A stretch of DNA of 64,000 bases, taken from NCBI GenBank assembly GCA_027575805.1, contig JANBPU010000035.1, positions 45,745 to 109,744 of the forward strand, written 5' to 3'. Source of the DNA: Mycoemilia scoparia (lineage: Eukaryota > Kickxellomycota > Kickxellomycetes > Kickxellales > Kickxellaceae). Numbering within the stretch: the first letter of the stretch is position 1; each line of letters begins with the position of its first letter. The notes beneath the pieces are model-generated. The model searched no databases. It worked only from the letters and a program-made list of their open reading frames with translations, and was not told the origin of the DNA. This document shows positions 31,617 to 41,802 of this stretch, one piece after another. A program made the translations under genes and the position numbers.

Positions 31617-32310
31617 TCAGCATATTATGCACACTGAATCTTTGGGTTTACGTTTTGTCTTTTGTTTTGGGGTAGTGCTGGGCTTCCCAGGTCGTGGCGA
31701 ATAGGTTTGCTGTTGTTGATGCTGAGGGAATACTCCTTTTAGACTGCCCTTGATCTTATTCATTGTCATTGGCTTAGTACTATTCTTGATAGAGCCTGCA
31801 CATTTGTGATCGGGCTCCAAGCGGTGCTGTAGACAGAATAGTCGGTTGCACTGAGGACATATGCATTTTATTGTGCTCTTCTTTTGACAACTCGAGAGAC
31901 TGCAAGTGTACTTTGATCTGTTTGTGGAGCTGCCGTTCGACGGTGTCGGCGTCGGCGTATATTGTGTTTTCTTTTTGATATTGGGGCAGCGATGGCTTTG
32001 AGGTTTCTGGTGCTCTGTGCTGAGAATTAGAGATATGATAGTCAGTTCAAGGCATCGCTGTCTGCAGCTCAGTATACCACGAGGTATCATTTTCAATTCT
32101 ACTTACCAATACTTGATTTCGCAGAGCTCACACTTTACTGGAAGGAGATCTATAATCAATATCAGAGGGATTGGTTTCAAATTGTTCTTTTAACATCTTT
32201 GGTTATTTGAAGCAATACACAGCTTCAGTCATTACTTTCATTGTGGCTTTGTTACCTAGTCTATTGCAGCTTTGCACTGCGCAGTGAGCACCGAGGTCAG
32301 GAAACTCCAT
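31617..32310 (-). CDS. Two-AN1 zinc-finger protein (ZFAND2/Cuz1-like) with CaaX-like C-terminus, 166 aa
   Basis: Three exons on the minus strand, 32310-32256, 32149-32107 and 32019-31617, summing to exactly 167 codons. The first AN1 finger is split by both introns and has the full ligand set C10, C15, C25, C28, C33, H36, H42, C44 (begins MEFPDLGAHCAVQSCNRL). The second (YTCSLSSCQKKS, CICPQCNRLFC, HRLEPDHKC) is complete. This two-finger layout is that of ZFAND2/AIRAP and yeast Cuz1, which bind the proteasome and Cdc48/p97 during proteotoxic or arsenite stress. The tail is basic and Gln/Pro/Lys-rich, with no obvious ubiquitin-interacting motif. The last four residues are CIIC, a CaaX-like ending; mammalian ZFAND2B (AIRAPL) is prenylated at a CaaX box. 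Confidence 0.87.
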
Positions 32311-32727
32311 TCTATTTCTGCTATTTAGAATTGGTATTGGATATGTGTGTGCCTAGGCTTAGCACAGGAATAAAGGGAGGGTAGAAGGAAATGTACGATG
32401 AATGCTTATAATTCCTCAGTAAAGAAAAAGACAAGCGGAAAGACGACAACGTCAGTGATACCAGAGCCACAGTTATTTATACAAAAGCGAGCAGAGTCCT
32501 TAGAAGAAATACACACACACACACACACACACACACAAGTATGTAAGTCTTGGGTCCCTTGGATGTAAGCTTAGTCATACATTTCAAAAGGGCATACGCA
32601 ATCTATTCAAGTTCATATAATCAAAAGAAGTTTATTTATGGGTAAATCATAGGCAATTCGAATCATCAAAAATAGTAAATGTCACGTGATTGTGGCAACC
32701 ATCACTTGAGCCACCTTCTCTACCACT
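32311..32727. other. Intergenic with CA microsatellite
   Basis: Upstream of the AN1 gene and downstream of the acyl-CoA dehydrogenase gene (both minus strand). Its only recognisable feature is the CA tract at 32510-32536. Confidence 0.5.
32510..32536. repeat. (CA)n microsatellite
   Basis: Thirteen or more uninterrupted AC dinucleotides, about 200 bases upstream of the AN1-protein start. Confidence 0.9.
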
Positions 32728-34242
32728 CTAAAGTTTGGCCTTGCGGTTCTGGTCAGCAATCTCTTGCTTGGCGATCTGGCGTATGTGTATTTCGTCTGGA
32801 CCATCCGCGAGCCGCAGTGTACGAAGGGCACCCCAGAAGTAGGCGAGGGGCGTGTCCTGGCTAACGCCAGCAGCACCAAACATCTGGACAGCCTTGTCAA
32901 CAATATCAAGGGCAATGTTTGGCACCGCAACCTTGGCGATGCCAATCTCTTTCTTTGCTGCCTTCGGGCCGACTTGGTCCATCTTGGCAGCAGCATTTAA
33001 TACCAGGAGTCGTGCCGCCTCAAGCTTGATTCTGGAGCGAGCAATGTTGTCAAGCACGACACCGTGAGATGCAAGTTGACGGCCAAATGTCTTTCTCTCC
33101 TGGACTCTTGCAACCATCAACTCGAGGGCTCTTTCGGCCATTCCAAGTGCTTTCATACAATGGTGTATACGTCCTATTATTTTAACAACATTGTCGTTTT
33201 CATCATTTCTTAACCTGCACTAATGCATTGCTTCCAAAAGTTTCTATGAACTCTACTTCGTATGTTTTAGCTTACCGGGTCCAAGTCTTCCCTGAATTAC
33301 TTCGAACCCACGCCCCTCACCAAGTATGATGTTTTCGAGAGGAACTCTAACATCCTTAAAGCTAACCTCACAGTGCCCATGTGGAGCATCATCATAGCCA
33401 TAAATGGTCATTGGTCTGCCAATAGTGAAACCGGGAGTTCCAGCTGGAACAATGACCACGCTGTGACGGCGGTGAATGTCTGGGTGATCGGGGCTGGTTA
33501 CTCCAAGGACAAAAAAGACCTTGCAGTCTGGATGGCCAGCATTGGAAATCCACCACTTTTCTCCGTTAATGACCCACTCATTACCAACCTTGCGAATGTG
33601 CGTGTTGATATTTGTAGCATCCGATGAAGCAACGGCAGGCTCGGTCATGGCAAATGCGGATCTGATCTTGGAGTCAAGCAGAGGATAAAGCCACTTGTTC
33701 TTTTGCTCCTCCGTTCCGTAGTGCAGGAGGACCTCCATGTTGCCTGTGTCTGGGGCGGCACAGTTGGTTGCTACGGGCCCAAGGATCGATCTGCCCATGA
33801 TTTCGCTCAACATCCCATATTCATATGTAGTCAACTGGGCCCCAGACTTTGTATACTGCTTTGGCAAGAAAAGGTTCCATAAGCCAAGACTTCGGGCCCT
33901 TTTCTTCAACTTTTCAATGATTTCGGGTTCTTTCTATACACATATTAAACAGGGGCCCGAAGATAAGGTCAAGGGGCGCACACGAATAGGTTTTCGATTC
34001 ATTCATCAGGATAAGTTTTTACCTACCTCCCATCTTTGAGGTCCTTGACCCAGTTGTTCCAGAAACACAGCTTCAGCTGGAATACATTGGTTCTTTAAAA
34101 CCAAAACAAATTGGCACTGAATCAGTGAATAGACTTGTGATTCGTTGTTTTGGATACAGCATGCTTAGATATTTACCTCTACAAAGTCAGCGAGAACCTT
34201 GCGGAGACGTGTAAATTCGGGGCTCATAGCTTGTGGCTGCAT
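32728..34242 (-). CDS. Acyl-CoA dehydrogenase, ACAD10/11-like, with C-terminal AKL, 411 aa
   Basis: FAD-dependent enzyme for the first step of fatty-acid beta-oxidation. Four exons on the minus strand, 34242-34177, 34092-34027, 33933-33276 and 33173-32728, closing at exactly 412 codons. The N-terminal helical domain includes ARSLGLWNLFLPKQYTKSGA. The middle beta domain has the family signature FAMTEPAVASSDATNI with EKWWISNAGHPDCKVFFVLG. The C-terminal helical domain has RIHHCMKALGMAERALEL, KTFGRQLASHGVV and the terminal MFGAAGVSQDTPLA...LADGPDEIH. The run of features matches the dehydrogenase part of ACAD10/11 without their kinase-like half. The last residues are RKAKL, and AKL is an accepted type 1 peroxisomal signal, so a peroxisomal or dual location is likely. 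No mitochondrial presequence is evident. Confidence 0.88.
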
Positions 34243-35121
34243 TTGCTCGTATAATAAAATTAACAGTACAAGGAAGAAATAGTTGGGAAGAGAGTGGCAG
34301 AGCTTTTGGCTGTGGCCTCCTTTTAATGGATCCAAAATCCATTCATAAAAATCAGGGATGACGCTTACAATATGGGTTAGCGCTTGAAGTAGCATAAGAG
34401 TGATCACATGCGCACACCCGGGGTATCAGGATTCCGAAGCGGACTGCTACTGTGACCGGTTATGATTGTGGTATGTGCGCAGATACGGATCAAAGTTGAG
34501 CCTAAGACAAGAGAGACTTTCCTTTGACAAAGTTCCTTTAATGTCTCACCAAAACACTCAACAATGAAGGTGGTTTTAAATAACCACAGCATGTACGGAG
34601 TCTTATCAAAGGTCCGTGCTTAGTAAGCACCAGAACCTCGATAGAAAGAGCACCTTCCCTTCTTATAGATTATAATGTTTGATGGGTACCATTTGGTGGT
34701 CAACGATTATAGGGCTGAACGCAGCTGGTTGGCAAAGTCTCATATAAAAGGGTACTAGGATACTCCCTTGGATACTAGCCAATCATCACTGAGACTCCAG
34801 CTAGAATGTATGGGCTATGGGTTGATTTGGAGGGAATGTGTGGGTGTTTCCGTTTGTTCCCTTTTTGTAGAGAGCTTTCCATATCGTAAATTTCTGTGCC
34901 AAAGGGCGGAACTGCCCTCTGAGAGAGTAGACTTTAGTAGTATTCATGGCAAATGGCCGACTTAATAATCAAAAATGCTGTCTTTTTTCTGAGGAGCTAT
35001 GGTCTTTGATCTGATTATGGATCAAAATTATTTTTGTTTAATGAATTGGAGAAAATTGATTCATGTTTTTCAACCTTTGTTTTTTAAGCCCCAGTTTTAA
35101 CTATTCCAAGTACACTATAGA
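34243..35121. other. Divergent intergenic region with composite A1/B repeat
   Basis: Between the acyl-CoA dehydrogenase and DBP9, which are divergent. The main feature is the composite repeat at 34672-34985. The last about 130 bases before DBP9 are AT-rich. Confidence 0.5.
34672..34985 (+). repeat. A1 element interrupted by a reversed B element
   Basis: A1 left half (TGATGGGTACCATTTGGTGG, TCAACGATTATAGGGC) is followed by a B element in reverse (TAGCCAATCATCACTGAGAC, CCAGCTAGAATGTATGGGCT, about 34748-34870), then diverged sequence and a remnant of the A1 right half (GCAAATGGCCGAC, AATAATCAAAAATG). Older and more decayed than 17626-17890. Confidence 0.6.
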
Positions 35122-37166
35122 ATGGAAAATAAGCTACTAGATAAAGAAAAGACCTTCGAGTCGTTGGATTTAGATGACCGGCTGCTGCTGGCCTTGACCA
35201 AGATGGGTCTTAACCACCCCACGCTTGTTCAAGATAAAGCAATTCCGTTAGCATTAGCTGGTAAAGACATATTGGCAAGAGCGCGCACCGGCTCAGGAAA
35301 AACCGCAGCATACTGTCTACCATTGATACAAAAGATATTGACAATAAAAGGAGTAAGTGACGTACAGCATGCATTTCTGCAGTTCAAATGGCTGAGAAAT
35401 AAAGAGCCGATCCATTCGTAGTCTGGTGATAACATTGCATTAACCATTTTGCTTGAAATATACAGAAAATGCTACCAACAGATCAAGAACGGAAAGCGAT
35501 TAGAGGGCTTGTGCTGGTTCCTACCCGCGAGCTGGCAGAACAAGTATCAAAGTATGTCCGGGATTTGACCCAGTTTTGCGCCAAGGACTTTTCTGTAGCA
35601 AACGTAGCTGGAAACGCACCATTGCATGTACAAAGGCAAGTAGCAATGATCATACTATCCATCCTTAAAATGTTGAAGCCAAACATTTTCTCTAATTTCA
35701 GCTTTGGATGCCGATTGCAAACATTAGACCACTGCTGGCCGAACTTCCAGACATTGTCGTGTCGACCCCAGCACGCATCCTCCAACATCTCAGTGCCGGT
35801 GATACAGGATTGGCAAAGTATATCGAAACGCTCGTTATTGACGAAGCCGATTTGGTCTTGTCGTTTGGCTATGAAAGTGATATCCAGAAAGTGCTCAGCT
35901 ATCTGCCAAAATCACACCAAACCATGATGATGTCCGCCACCTTGACAAGAGATGTCCAAAATTTAAAAAAGCTTGCACTTAGGAATCCCGCCATTCTCAG
36001 GCTCGAGGAGGAAGATGATGATAGCACCAAGAACCTGACCCAATATGCTGTCAATTGTAGCGAAACAGACAAGTTTTTGCTTATATATGTCATACTGAAG
36101 CTTCGCCTGATTTCTGGAAAGTGTATCTTGTTTGTTAATGACATTGATCGCTGCTATCGCCTAAAACTATTCCTCGAACAATTCTCGATAAAATCATGTG
36201 TACTGAACTCTGAGCTACCGCTTAATTCAAGACATCATATCGTTGAAGAGTTTAACCGTGGTGTCTACGACTATATCGTTGCAACTGATGAGGGCGAAGC
36301 AATGGGCGAAGTTGACTCTGAATCTGAGGCTGATGAGGACCAAGAAACAGAAGAAGTGGAGGCTCCCGATGCCAAATCTAAAGCCGAAAAGCCCAAAAAG
36401 AGAAAGAGAAAAGTTGACCAGGAGTACGGTGTTTCCCGCGGAATCGACTTCAAGGGCGTAGCCGCTGTTATAAACTTTGACCTTCCTCTATCAGCTCGAG
36501 CTTACACTCACAGAGTAGGGCGTACTGCTCGTGGCGGAAAGAAGGGAATGAGCTTGTCGTTTGTTGTTGTCCCAGAAAAGTCAAAGAAGCCAAAGGAATC
36601 CAGCGACGAAAAGATATTCACTCGTATCGTCGCCCAGCAGAAAGGTAACTAACAATGTTTATTTATTTCCTATCAAGTGCGCTATATAGCATCTGTTCCA
36701 CAAAGTCTAACAACACTCTTTATTCCGCATAGAAAATGGATCCACGATCAACCCATACAAATTTGACATGAAGCAGGTTGATGGCTTCCGTTATCGTGCA
36801 GAGGATGCCATGAGAGCAGTTACTCGTGCTGCTGTGCGTGAAGCCCGGATAAAAGAAATAAAGCAAGAGATCCTCAATTCTGAGAAGCTCAAGGCACATT
36901 TTGAGGACAGGCCCGCGGATCTTCAGTTTCTTCGTCACGATAAGGCACTTCACCCCAGCAGAGTACAGGCCCATATGAAGCATATCCCGGACTACCTGGT
37001 TCCCAAGATCTCGGGCGTATCTGGGGCTGATGGCGTTGTTGCCTCGGCCAACAGAGCCTTCATTCCATTTCACAAACCTAACAAGCGCAGGGCAAAGCCA
37101 TATTCTCGGAAACCCAAGACAAAAACTGATCCCCTCAAGTCATTTGGTCGCTCAAAGAGAAAGTAA
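35122..37166 (+). CDS. DBP9: DEAD-box RNA helicase Dbp9 (DDX56), 593 aa
   Basis: Nucleolar ATP-dependent RNA helicase for 60S ribosomal subunit assembly. Exons 35122-35352, 35466-35639, 35702-36644 and 36733-37166, in phase, total 594 codons. Motifs in order: Q motif region ([15 protein letters not shown]...HPTLVQ), motif I ARTGSGKT (54-61), motif Ia PTREL, STPARIL, motif II DEAD in [13 protein letters not shown], motif III SAT in MMSATL, and motif [14 protein letters not shown]. As in other Dbp9 proteins, the second RecA domain carries an acidic/basic insertion ([18 protein letters not shown], then KKRKRK) before the last motifs. The C-terminal extension ([32 protein letters not shown], and a basic end [12 protein letters not shown]) is also typical. 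The exon 2 donor is taken as CAA|GTAGCA; the nearby AG|GCAAG would break the frame. Confidence 0.94.
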
Positions 37167-38056
37167 TTAAACTTTTTATACTACTCCAATAGTATTCCTC
37201 TTCCTTACCTTCAAGGCTATTCAAGAGAACCATTCGCATTCTTCAAAATACCTGTGATATCTTGTTAATAAAAGACTAAAAATTTACCATCACATACACA
37301 CCGATTGAAAAGACCACCTTGCTTATTGAAAGATTGGAGCAATAAGTTTTATTCTAAAACAATGCACCATTAAGGATAGTTGCTCGACAAGTATCTTGCT
37401 AAAGTATTTGAAGGGGGGGGTGCTTCTATGTTTTTGAATGGGTTGAATGCTCAACAAACCATTTTATTTAAACTATTCCTTTTCATCAATGAATGTGCGG
37501 GCCAAACGCCAGATTCCACTGACTCATGTATGCCAATGCTACCATTTATTTTTCTTCCTTTCTCTTGGCTTTCTAGAGCAAAAGCATGCCATATAGACGC
37601 CTTATTTGCATAAACCGAGCTGCAAAACAGCCAATAAGCCAAGATAATTTGCACTTGTGAATGGTGCTCAAAGGGATAATCTTTGGCTTCGTTTTTATGT
37701 TGCGTTTATATTGCGGCGCATTTCCATGTTTGGATTTTATTATAGCGGATATTCCGTGGCAGTAAAATCTTATCTGATGGTTCGCATATCTGATGAAAAA
37801 ATCTTCAGGCCAGGCCACTGGGTGCCTTTCACAGAAGACAGCCATACCAGCCAATCAATCAGTGGGGTCATAGTAGCTTGGGTTATTTTTTCATTGTGTG
37901 CACACACACACACACTAGTGGTGGCAGCAAACCAGAGTCATAAATAGCAATAGTGTCCCAGCAGCATCTGATATGATTCTTTACTCATTATCTTTTTGTT
38001 ATACTATCTATCTATCTATATATATACTTATACATTCACAACCCTTGAAAAATAGC
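37167..38056. other. Intergenic, nothing recognised
   Basis: 890 bases between DBP9 and the phytochelatin synthase gene. It contains G and CA runs (37414-37421, 37901-37914) and no gene. Sequence just before the next start is rich in TATC and TATA repeats (CTATCTATCTATATATATAC). Confidence 0.45.
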
Positions 38057-39149
38057 ATGACACGCATCCCAAAAGACAACCTGTGCCGCCAAATAGGCCT
38101 CTGCTATAAAAGATCAACTCGTCGCAACATAATGGCCCGGAATTGGCTTTCTGGAATGCGCTCTGCAACGACGATTACTGCAGAGACAACGAACAAATCC
38201 ACAATCCCTCAACAAAAATCGTTTTACCGACGACAGCTTCCCAGTCACCTAACATCCTTCACATCGCCAGAGGGACGAAGAGTGTTCAAAGAGACGCTCA
38301 ACGATGGATATGCCGAGGGCTATTTCAACTTGGCTGGAAACTTTACCACACAGTCAGAGCCAGCATGTAAGTACTGCAAATCCTCCAGGCTTCTCTAGCC
38401 TCCCACATCACTGGACGTTACACAAGCAACTGCTGCCTGGAAGGACCTCCCACCAACCATTCTGTTTGTACAAAAATATAGACTGTGGACCAAGCTCCCT
38501 TGCCATGGTACTTAATGCCCTAGAAGTCGACCCTGGCCAGACATGGAAAGGTGCTTGGCGCTGGTATAGCGACGAACTTCTTCAAGCATGCGAGCCAAAA
38601 GAACACATGAAGACCAAGGGCATCACATTTGACCAGTTTGGATGCCTAGCAACGGCACATTGCGACACAATAGCCAAGCGAGGCGGCCAGGTCTCATACG
38701 CCGAATTCTTAGAGGACATAAAGATGACTAGCCAGTCAAACAACACTTTCATGGTCTTATCCTTCTCTCGCAAAGTGCTGGGGCAAACAGGCGACGGGCA
38801 CTTCTCGCCAATAGGCGGGTATCACCGTGCTTCTAACCAGGCTTTGGTTCTTGACACAGCCAGATACAAGTACCCAATGTGGTTTGGCTCGGTTGACCTA
38901 CTGTTTAACGCCATGCAGCCCGTGGACAAGGACACGGGGAAGCCAAGGGGATACTTTTTGCTCAACAGGAAGGGAGAGATGACAGTCACGGCACAGAGGA
39001 ACACAGCTGCTCAAGGCCCGATGGATTCAAGGAGCTACGCCGAGCAGACGATAAGCCTGCCCGAGTGCCCGCCTTACGTTATCCCAACAACCATACACTG
39101 CAACTGCAAGCACAGCAATAGAGTATGCGACAGCCAAGCGCGACTCTAG
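38057..39149 (+). CDS. Phytochelatin synthase (PC synthase, papain-like), 325 aa
   Basis: Makes phytochelatins from glutathione by gamma-glutamylcysteine dipeptidyl transfer; the peptides chelate cadmium, arsenic and other thiophilic metals. Two exons, 38057-38366 and 38482-39149, total exactly 326 codons. The intron falls just before the catalytic cysteine. The N-terminal catalytic domain is complete: FYRRQLPSHL, QSEPAYCGPSSLAMVLNALE with C105, WRWYSDELLQACEP, GHFSPIGGYH with H210, and LDTARYKYP with D228. The spacings C105-H210 (105) and H210-D228 (18) match the plant enzyme's triad. The C-terminal half typical of plant enzymes is replaced by about 60 residues, ending in a small Cys cluster (CNCKHSNRVC) and ARL. 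The start at 38057 gives an Arg-rich leader of about 60 residues that could be a targeting sequence; later in-frame Met codons are possible starts. Confidence 0.92.
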
Positions 39150-39758
39150 CATCACCAAAATCATCGAACAGGCACAGTCCACAAATGCGTCAACCCCACT
39201 ACCTGTACAATATAGGCGTTTGTGGCTATGGCTATATGGGCTATCATTTTTGAAGGGTACCTTTTGGAGGCCAACGATTATAGGACAGTCACAGCCAAAT
39301 GGATCATTATTTTTGAAGAGCTGATTTTTACTAGCATGCCAGTTTCAACTTGCATATTGACCAGCCTGTATTTTCTCATTGATAAATGCATTTTTATGTA
39401 TTGTCTGCATTTGGCTGGATTTCACTAGTGGCCAGGCGGAAAGTGGACAAGAATGGGTCCTCAGATCTTGGCCCAACCATCTGTCATTTCCTATACGACT
39501 CCTGGGGGCCCATTTTTGTCTAAGGTCTTTTGAGCTTTGGCCATTTAGCCCTTCAAAAATAACCACCAAAATGAGCGATCACCATTTACTAGCAGATGGC
39601 CACACCTCATGAATCATCACCCATATTCTAATATGATAATCCGCACACATCCTTTAATATATTTTTTGGTTTAGTTAAGTTGACTAATATTACAAATTAA
39701 AAATGATATATAAACTGAAAAATGCTATAATTCAAAGTATGAGAAGGAAGGCCGCCTA
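39150..39758. other. Convergent 3' region dominated by nested repeats
   Basis: Between the phytochelatin synthase gene and the bHLH gene. Most of it is the nested A1/A2 composite at 39237-39627. Confidence 0.6.
39237..39627 (+). repeat. A1 element split by an A2 element that itself carries an insert
   Basis: A1 left half runs from GGGCTATCATTTTTGAAGGG to CACAGCCAAATG (39298). An A2 element starts at once (GATCATTATTTTTGAAGAGC) and ends near CCCTTCAAAAATAACCACCA. The A1 right half then resumes with AAATGAGCGATCACCATTTA. AAATG flanks the A2 on both sides. Between the A2 core and its right end lies about 140 bases of other sequence (39392-39535). Confidence 0.75.
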
Positions 39759-40280
39759 CTAGCAAAGTAGGTTGTGTAGCTGCATCTGATGATGGCGCTG
39801 ATTGCAGCCATCGCTGGAGGAACTTCCAGCATCGCTCAGCGGACTGGCAGGAATCGAGTCGTCGTAGTCCCTGTGACTGTGTGCTGGAGACAGAGGGGAA
39901 GTTGGCGAAGGAGTGCCGGACTTTATTTGTTTGATATAGTCGAGAGCCGCCTGCAGGATTTCAAGCTTCTGTGCCTTGTCGCCCTTGTCTAGCCAAGGAA
40001 TGACCTCCTTGAGCTCCTCAAGGACCTTGTTAGTACGGAGTCTGCGGCGTTTTTCGATTGCTGAGTGGGATATCTTGCGGCGCTTCTCGCGCTCTTCTAT
40101 GAGATCGCGCTGGGCCTTTCTGGCCGATGAAGAGGACGACGGTGGCGCGGATGAGGGTTGATTAAGATACGAGGCGCTGCTGTGAGAAAAGGCGGAGCGT
40201 GAGACGCAGGCGCTGGCCTCGACAAGGGAATGCATGGGGTTGTATGAAGAAGCAGAAAGACTTTGGCTAGAGTACATCAT
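39759..40280 (-). CDS. bHLH transcription factor, 173 aa
   Basis: Single exon. The bHLH domain spans residues about 66-118. The basic region REKRRKISHSAIEKRRR has the H72-E76-R80 triad that reads E-box DNA (class B, CACGTG preferred). Helix 1 is LRTNKVLEELKEVIPWL and helix 2 is AQKLEILQAALDYIKQIK. The N-terminus (1-55) is Ser/Ala-rich; the C-terminus is Ser/Pro/His-rich with several SP sites. The start at 40280 is chosen over an upstream in-frame Met (40538) because a TATA element lies 110 bases upstream of it and the upstream extension has no domain features. The size and Arg/Lys-rich basic region resemble small fungal regulators such as Nrg/Pho4-like or SREBP-like factors, but no assignment is justified. 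Confidence 0.85.
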   Translation of the reverse strand: MMYSSQSLSASSYNPMHSLVEASACVSRSAFSHSSASYLNQPSSAPPSSSSSARKAQRDLIEEREKRRKISHSAIEKRRRLRTNKVLEELKEVIPWLDKGDKAQKLEILQAALDYIKQIKSGTPSPTSPLSPAHSHRDYDDSIPASPLSDAGSSSSDGCNQRHHQMQLHNLLC

Positions 40281-41802
40281 GGCCGTCCGCACAGAATGAC
40301 TAGTGGAGTTAGATAGAGAGTGAGTGAGAGAGGAAGCGCGGAAAAGATGAAGAAGGTGAAAAGGAACGAGTGCGGTGGGAAGATAAGGATTTATAGGGCT
40401 GTTCTTGGGATGCTCTGCCCCAAATGCGATAAGGGATCCAACAGTCGCACCTGAACACACGCACGACAAAAATACTGGATAGATAACAGCCCACTTGACC
40501 ATAGCAAGGCGAGAGATTTGCAGATGATCCCTATCCAAGGGCTATTTTTCGGCGCTTTAACAGGGGTCAGGCCAGCAGTCATAGGCCAGGGACCTTGGCT
40601 ACGCACATCTGGTGTTGAGAGATATGCATGATTCCAGAATAGAGGGAGCTACTGTGTCCCTGTCATGGCTAAGGACGACGCTGGTGTGTTGGGACGAGGA
40701 TTGGCAGCATCTCCGGTCAAGAACGCACCAATGATACATGCCTTCTGGAGTAAACGTGGTGACAACAGCCAGGGCCATAGTAAACAAATTCCGGGGAACT
40801 CCGCCATCTTCTTGGAAGCAGCAATTCCAAGAAACAGCCATCGCTCCAGGGTGTCTTTGAAGTCGAATCAGAGCATCTCTTGGGCTGGACTGAACTGGAT
40901 TTGGATATATGCAACTCCAGGCCACCGGGTAGGCCGGCAAAGCAAAGTGTGTTCTCAAAGAACATGCGTACGAAGATTATAGCGATAGCGATCTCTTCAG
41001 TGCGAAGTGCAGACTTTTAGGGGAGGCAGTCATCATCTTCCAGCAAGAACCCAACCCATGTCTGGCAGCTAAAGGAGCCCCAGGGCTAAAATGAAAGGAT
41101 GACTTCAGCTTTACTACTATTTTTGTGATTAGGGTAAACAAACTTTGGGACTCTTTTTGAAACATGGCATCCAGAACCTGGATAGCAAACATTGCTCAGG
41201 GTCGACCAGTCTGCCACCTCCATGATCCCAGGCTACTGGCTGTGGTGTTTAGGGGTAAGAGTAAACACTGAGTGCACCTGTCCCGCCATGGCCTTGAGTC
41301 TAACCAAGCAGGTCCGTTTATTTGGCCTTTTTCGACCAATGCGACAGCATCAAGCCAGCACAGGGTATGGTCCAAAGGTTTAAACATCCTCAGAGCCATA
41401 GGCCTTTCCAGAGTTTTCAATCATAAGTGATGGCAACACAGCCTTGCTTAAAAACGCACCGGAATTATACGCTGTTCACAGCAGCAATAGTCGACAGAAT
41501 TCCAGCCGGAAGCCCAAGACTTTAAAACCACTTGGCAAGGAAGGCTGGTTCGCTTTTATCACAGCATTGCTAAATGGAAGTTTCACCAAGCGCACTTAAA
41601 TGTGATGGTTTCTTCCTGCTGACATGAGCTTTGAACAGATCATAATTTTGGATTGGGTCAACTGCCAGATCACATGGGGCAGGCCTGCCACCTATATTTA
41701 TTAGCCTTGCTTCGTTTTCTGAACCCTTTATTGTGTTGGAGGATACGAAGAAACTGACGTTGCTGCTCTTCTTTTTCTACTCATATATTTCTAATCCTCA
41801 CT
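40281..41802. other. Bidirectional promoter region between bHLH factor and metacaspase
   Basis: 1.5 kb between divergent genes. There is a TATA element for the bHLH gene (40389-40395) and a TATATTTA at 41693-41700, about 105 bases before the metacaspase start. No repeats of the A-D families were seen. Open frames of 60-120 codons on both strands lack protein features. Confidence 0.55.
40389..40395 (-). promoter_or_regulatory. TATA box of the bHLH gene
   Basis: Minus-strand TATAAAT in the context CCCTATAAATCC, about 110 bases upstream of the chosen start at 40280. Its position supports that start over the upstream Met at 40538. Confidence 0.55.

Noticed and set aside
35631..35701. Another GC-AG intron in DBP9 (AG|GCAAGTAG)
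   Set aside because: That donor puts the next exon out of frame; CAA|GTAGCA three bases on keeps the frame and gives the expected helicase sequence.
40281..40538. N-terminal extension of the bHLH factor from the Met at 40538
   Set aside because: A TATA element at 40389-40395 lies inside it, and the added residues have no domain character.
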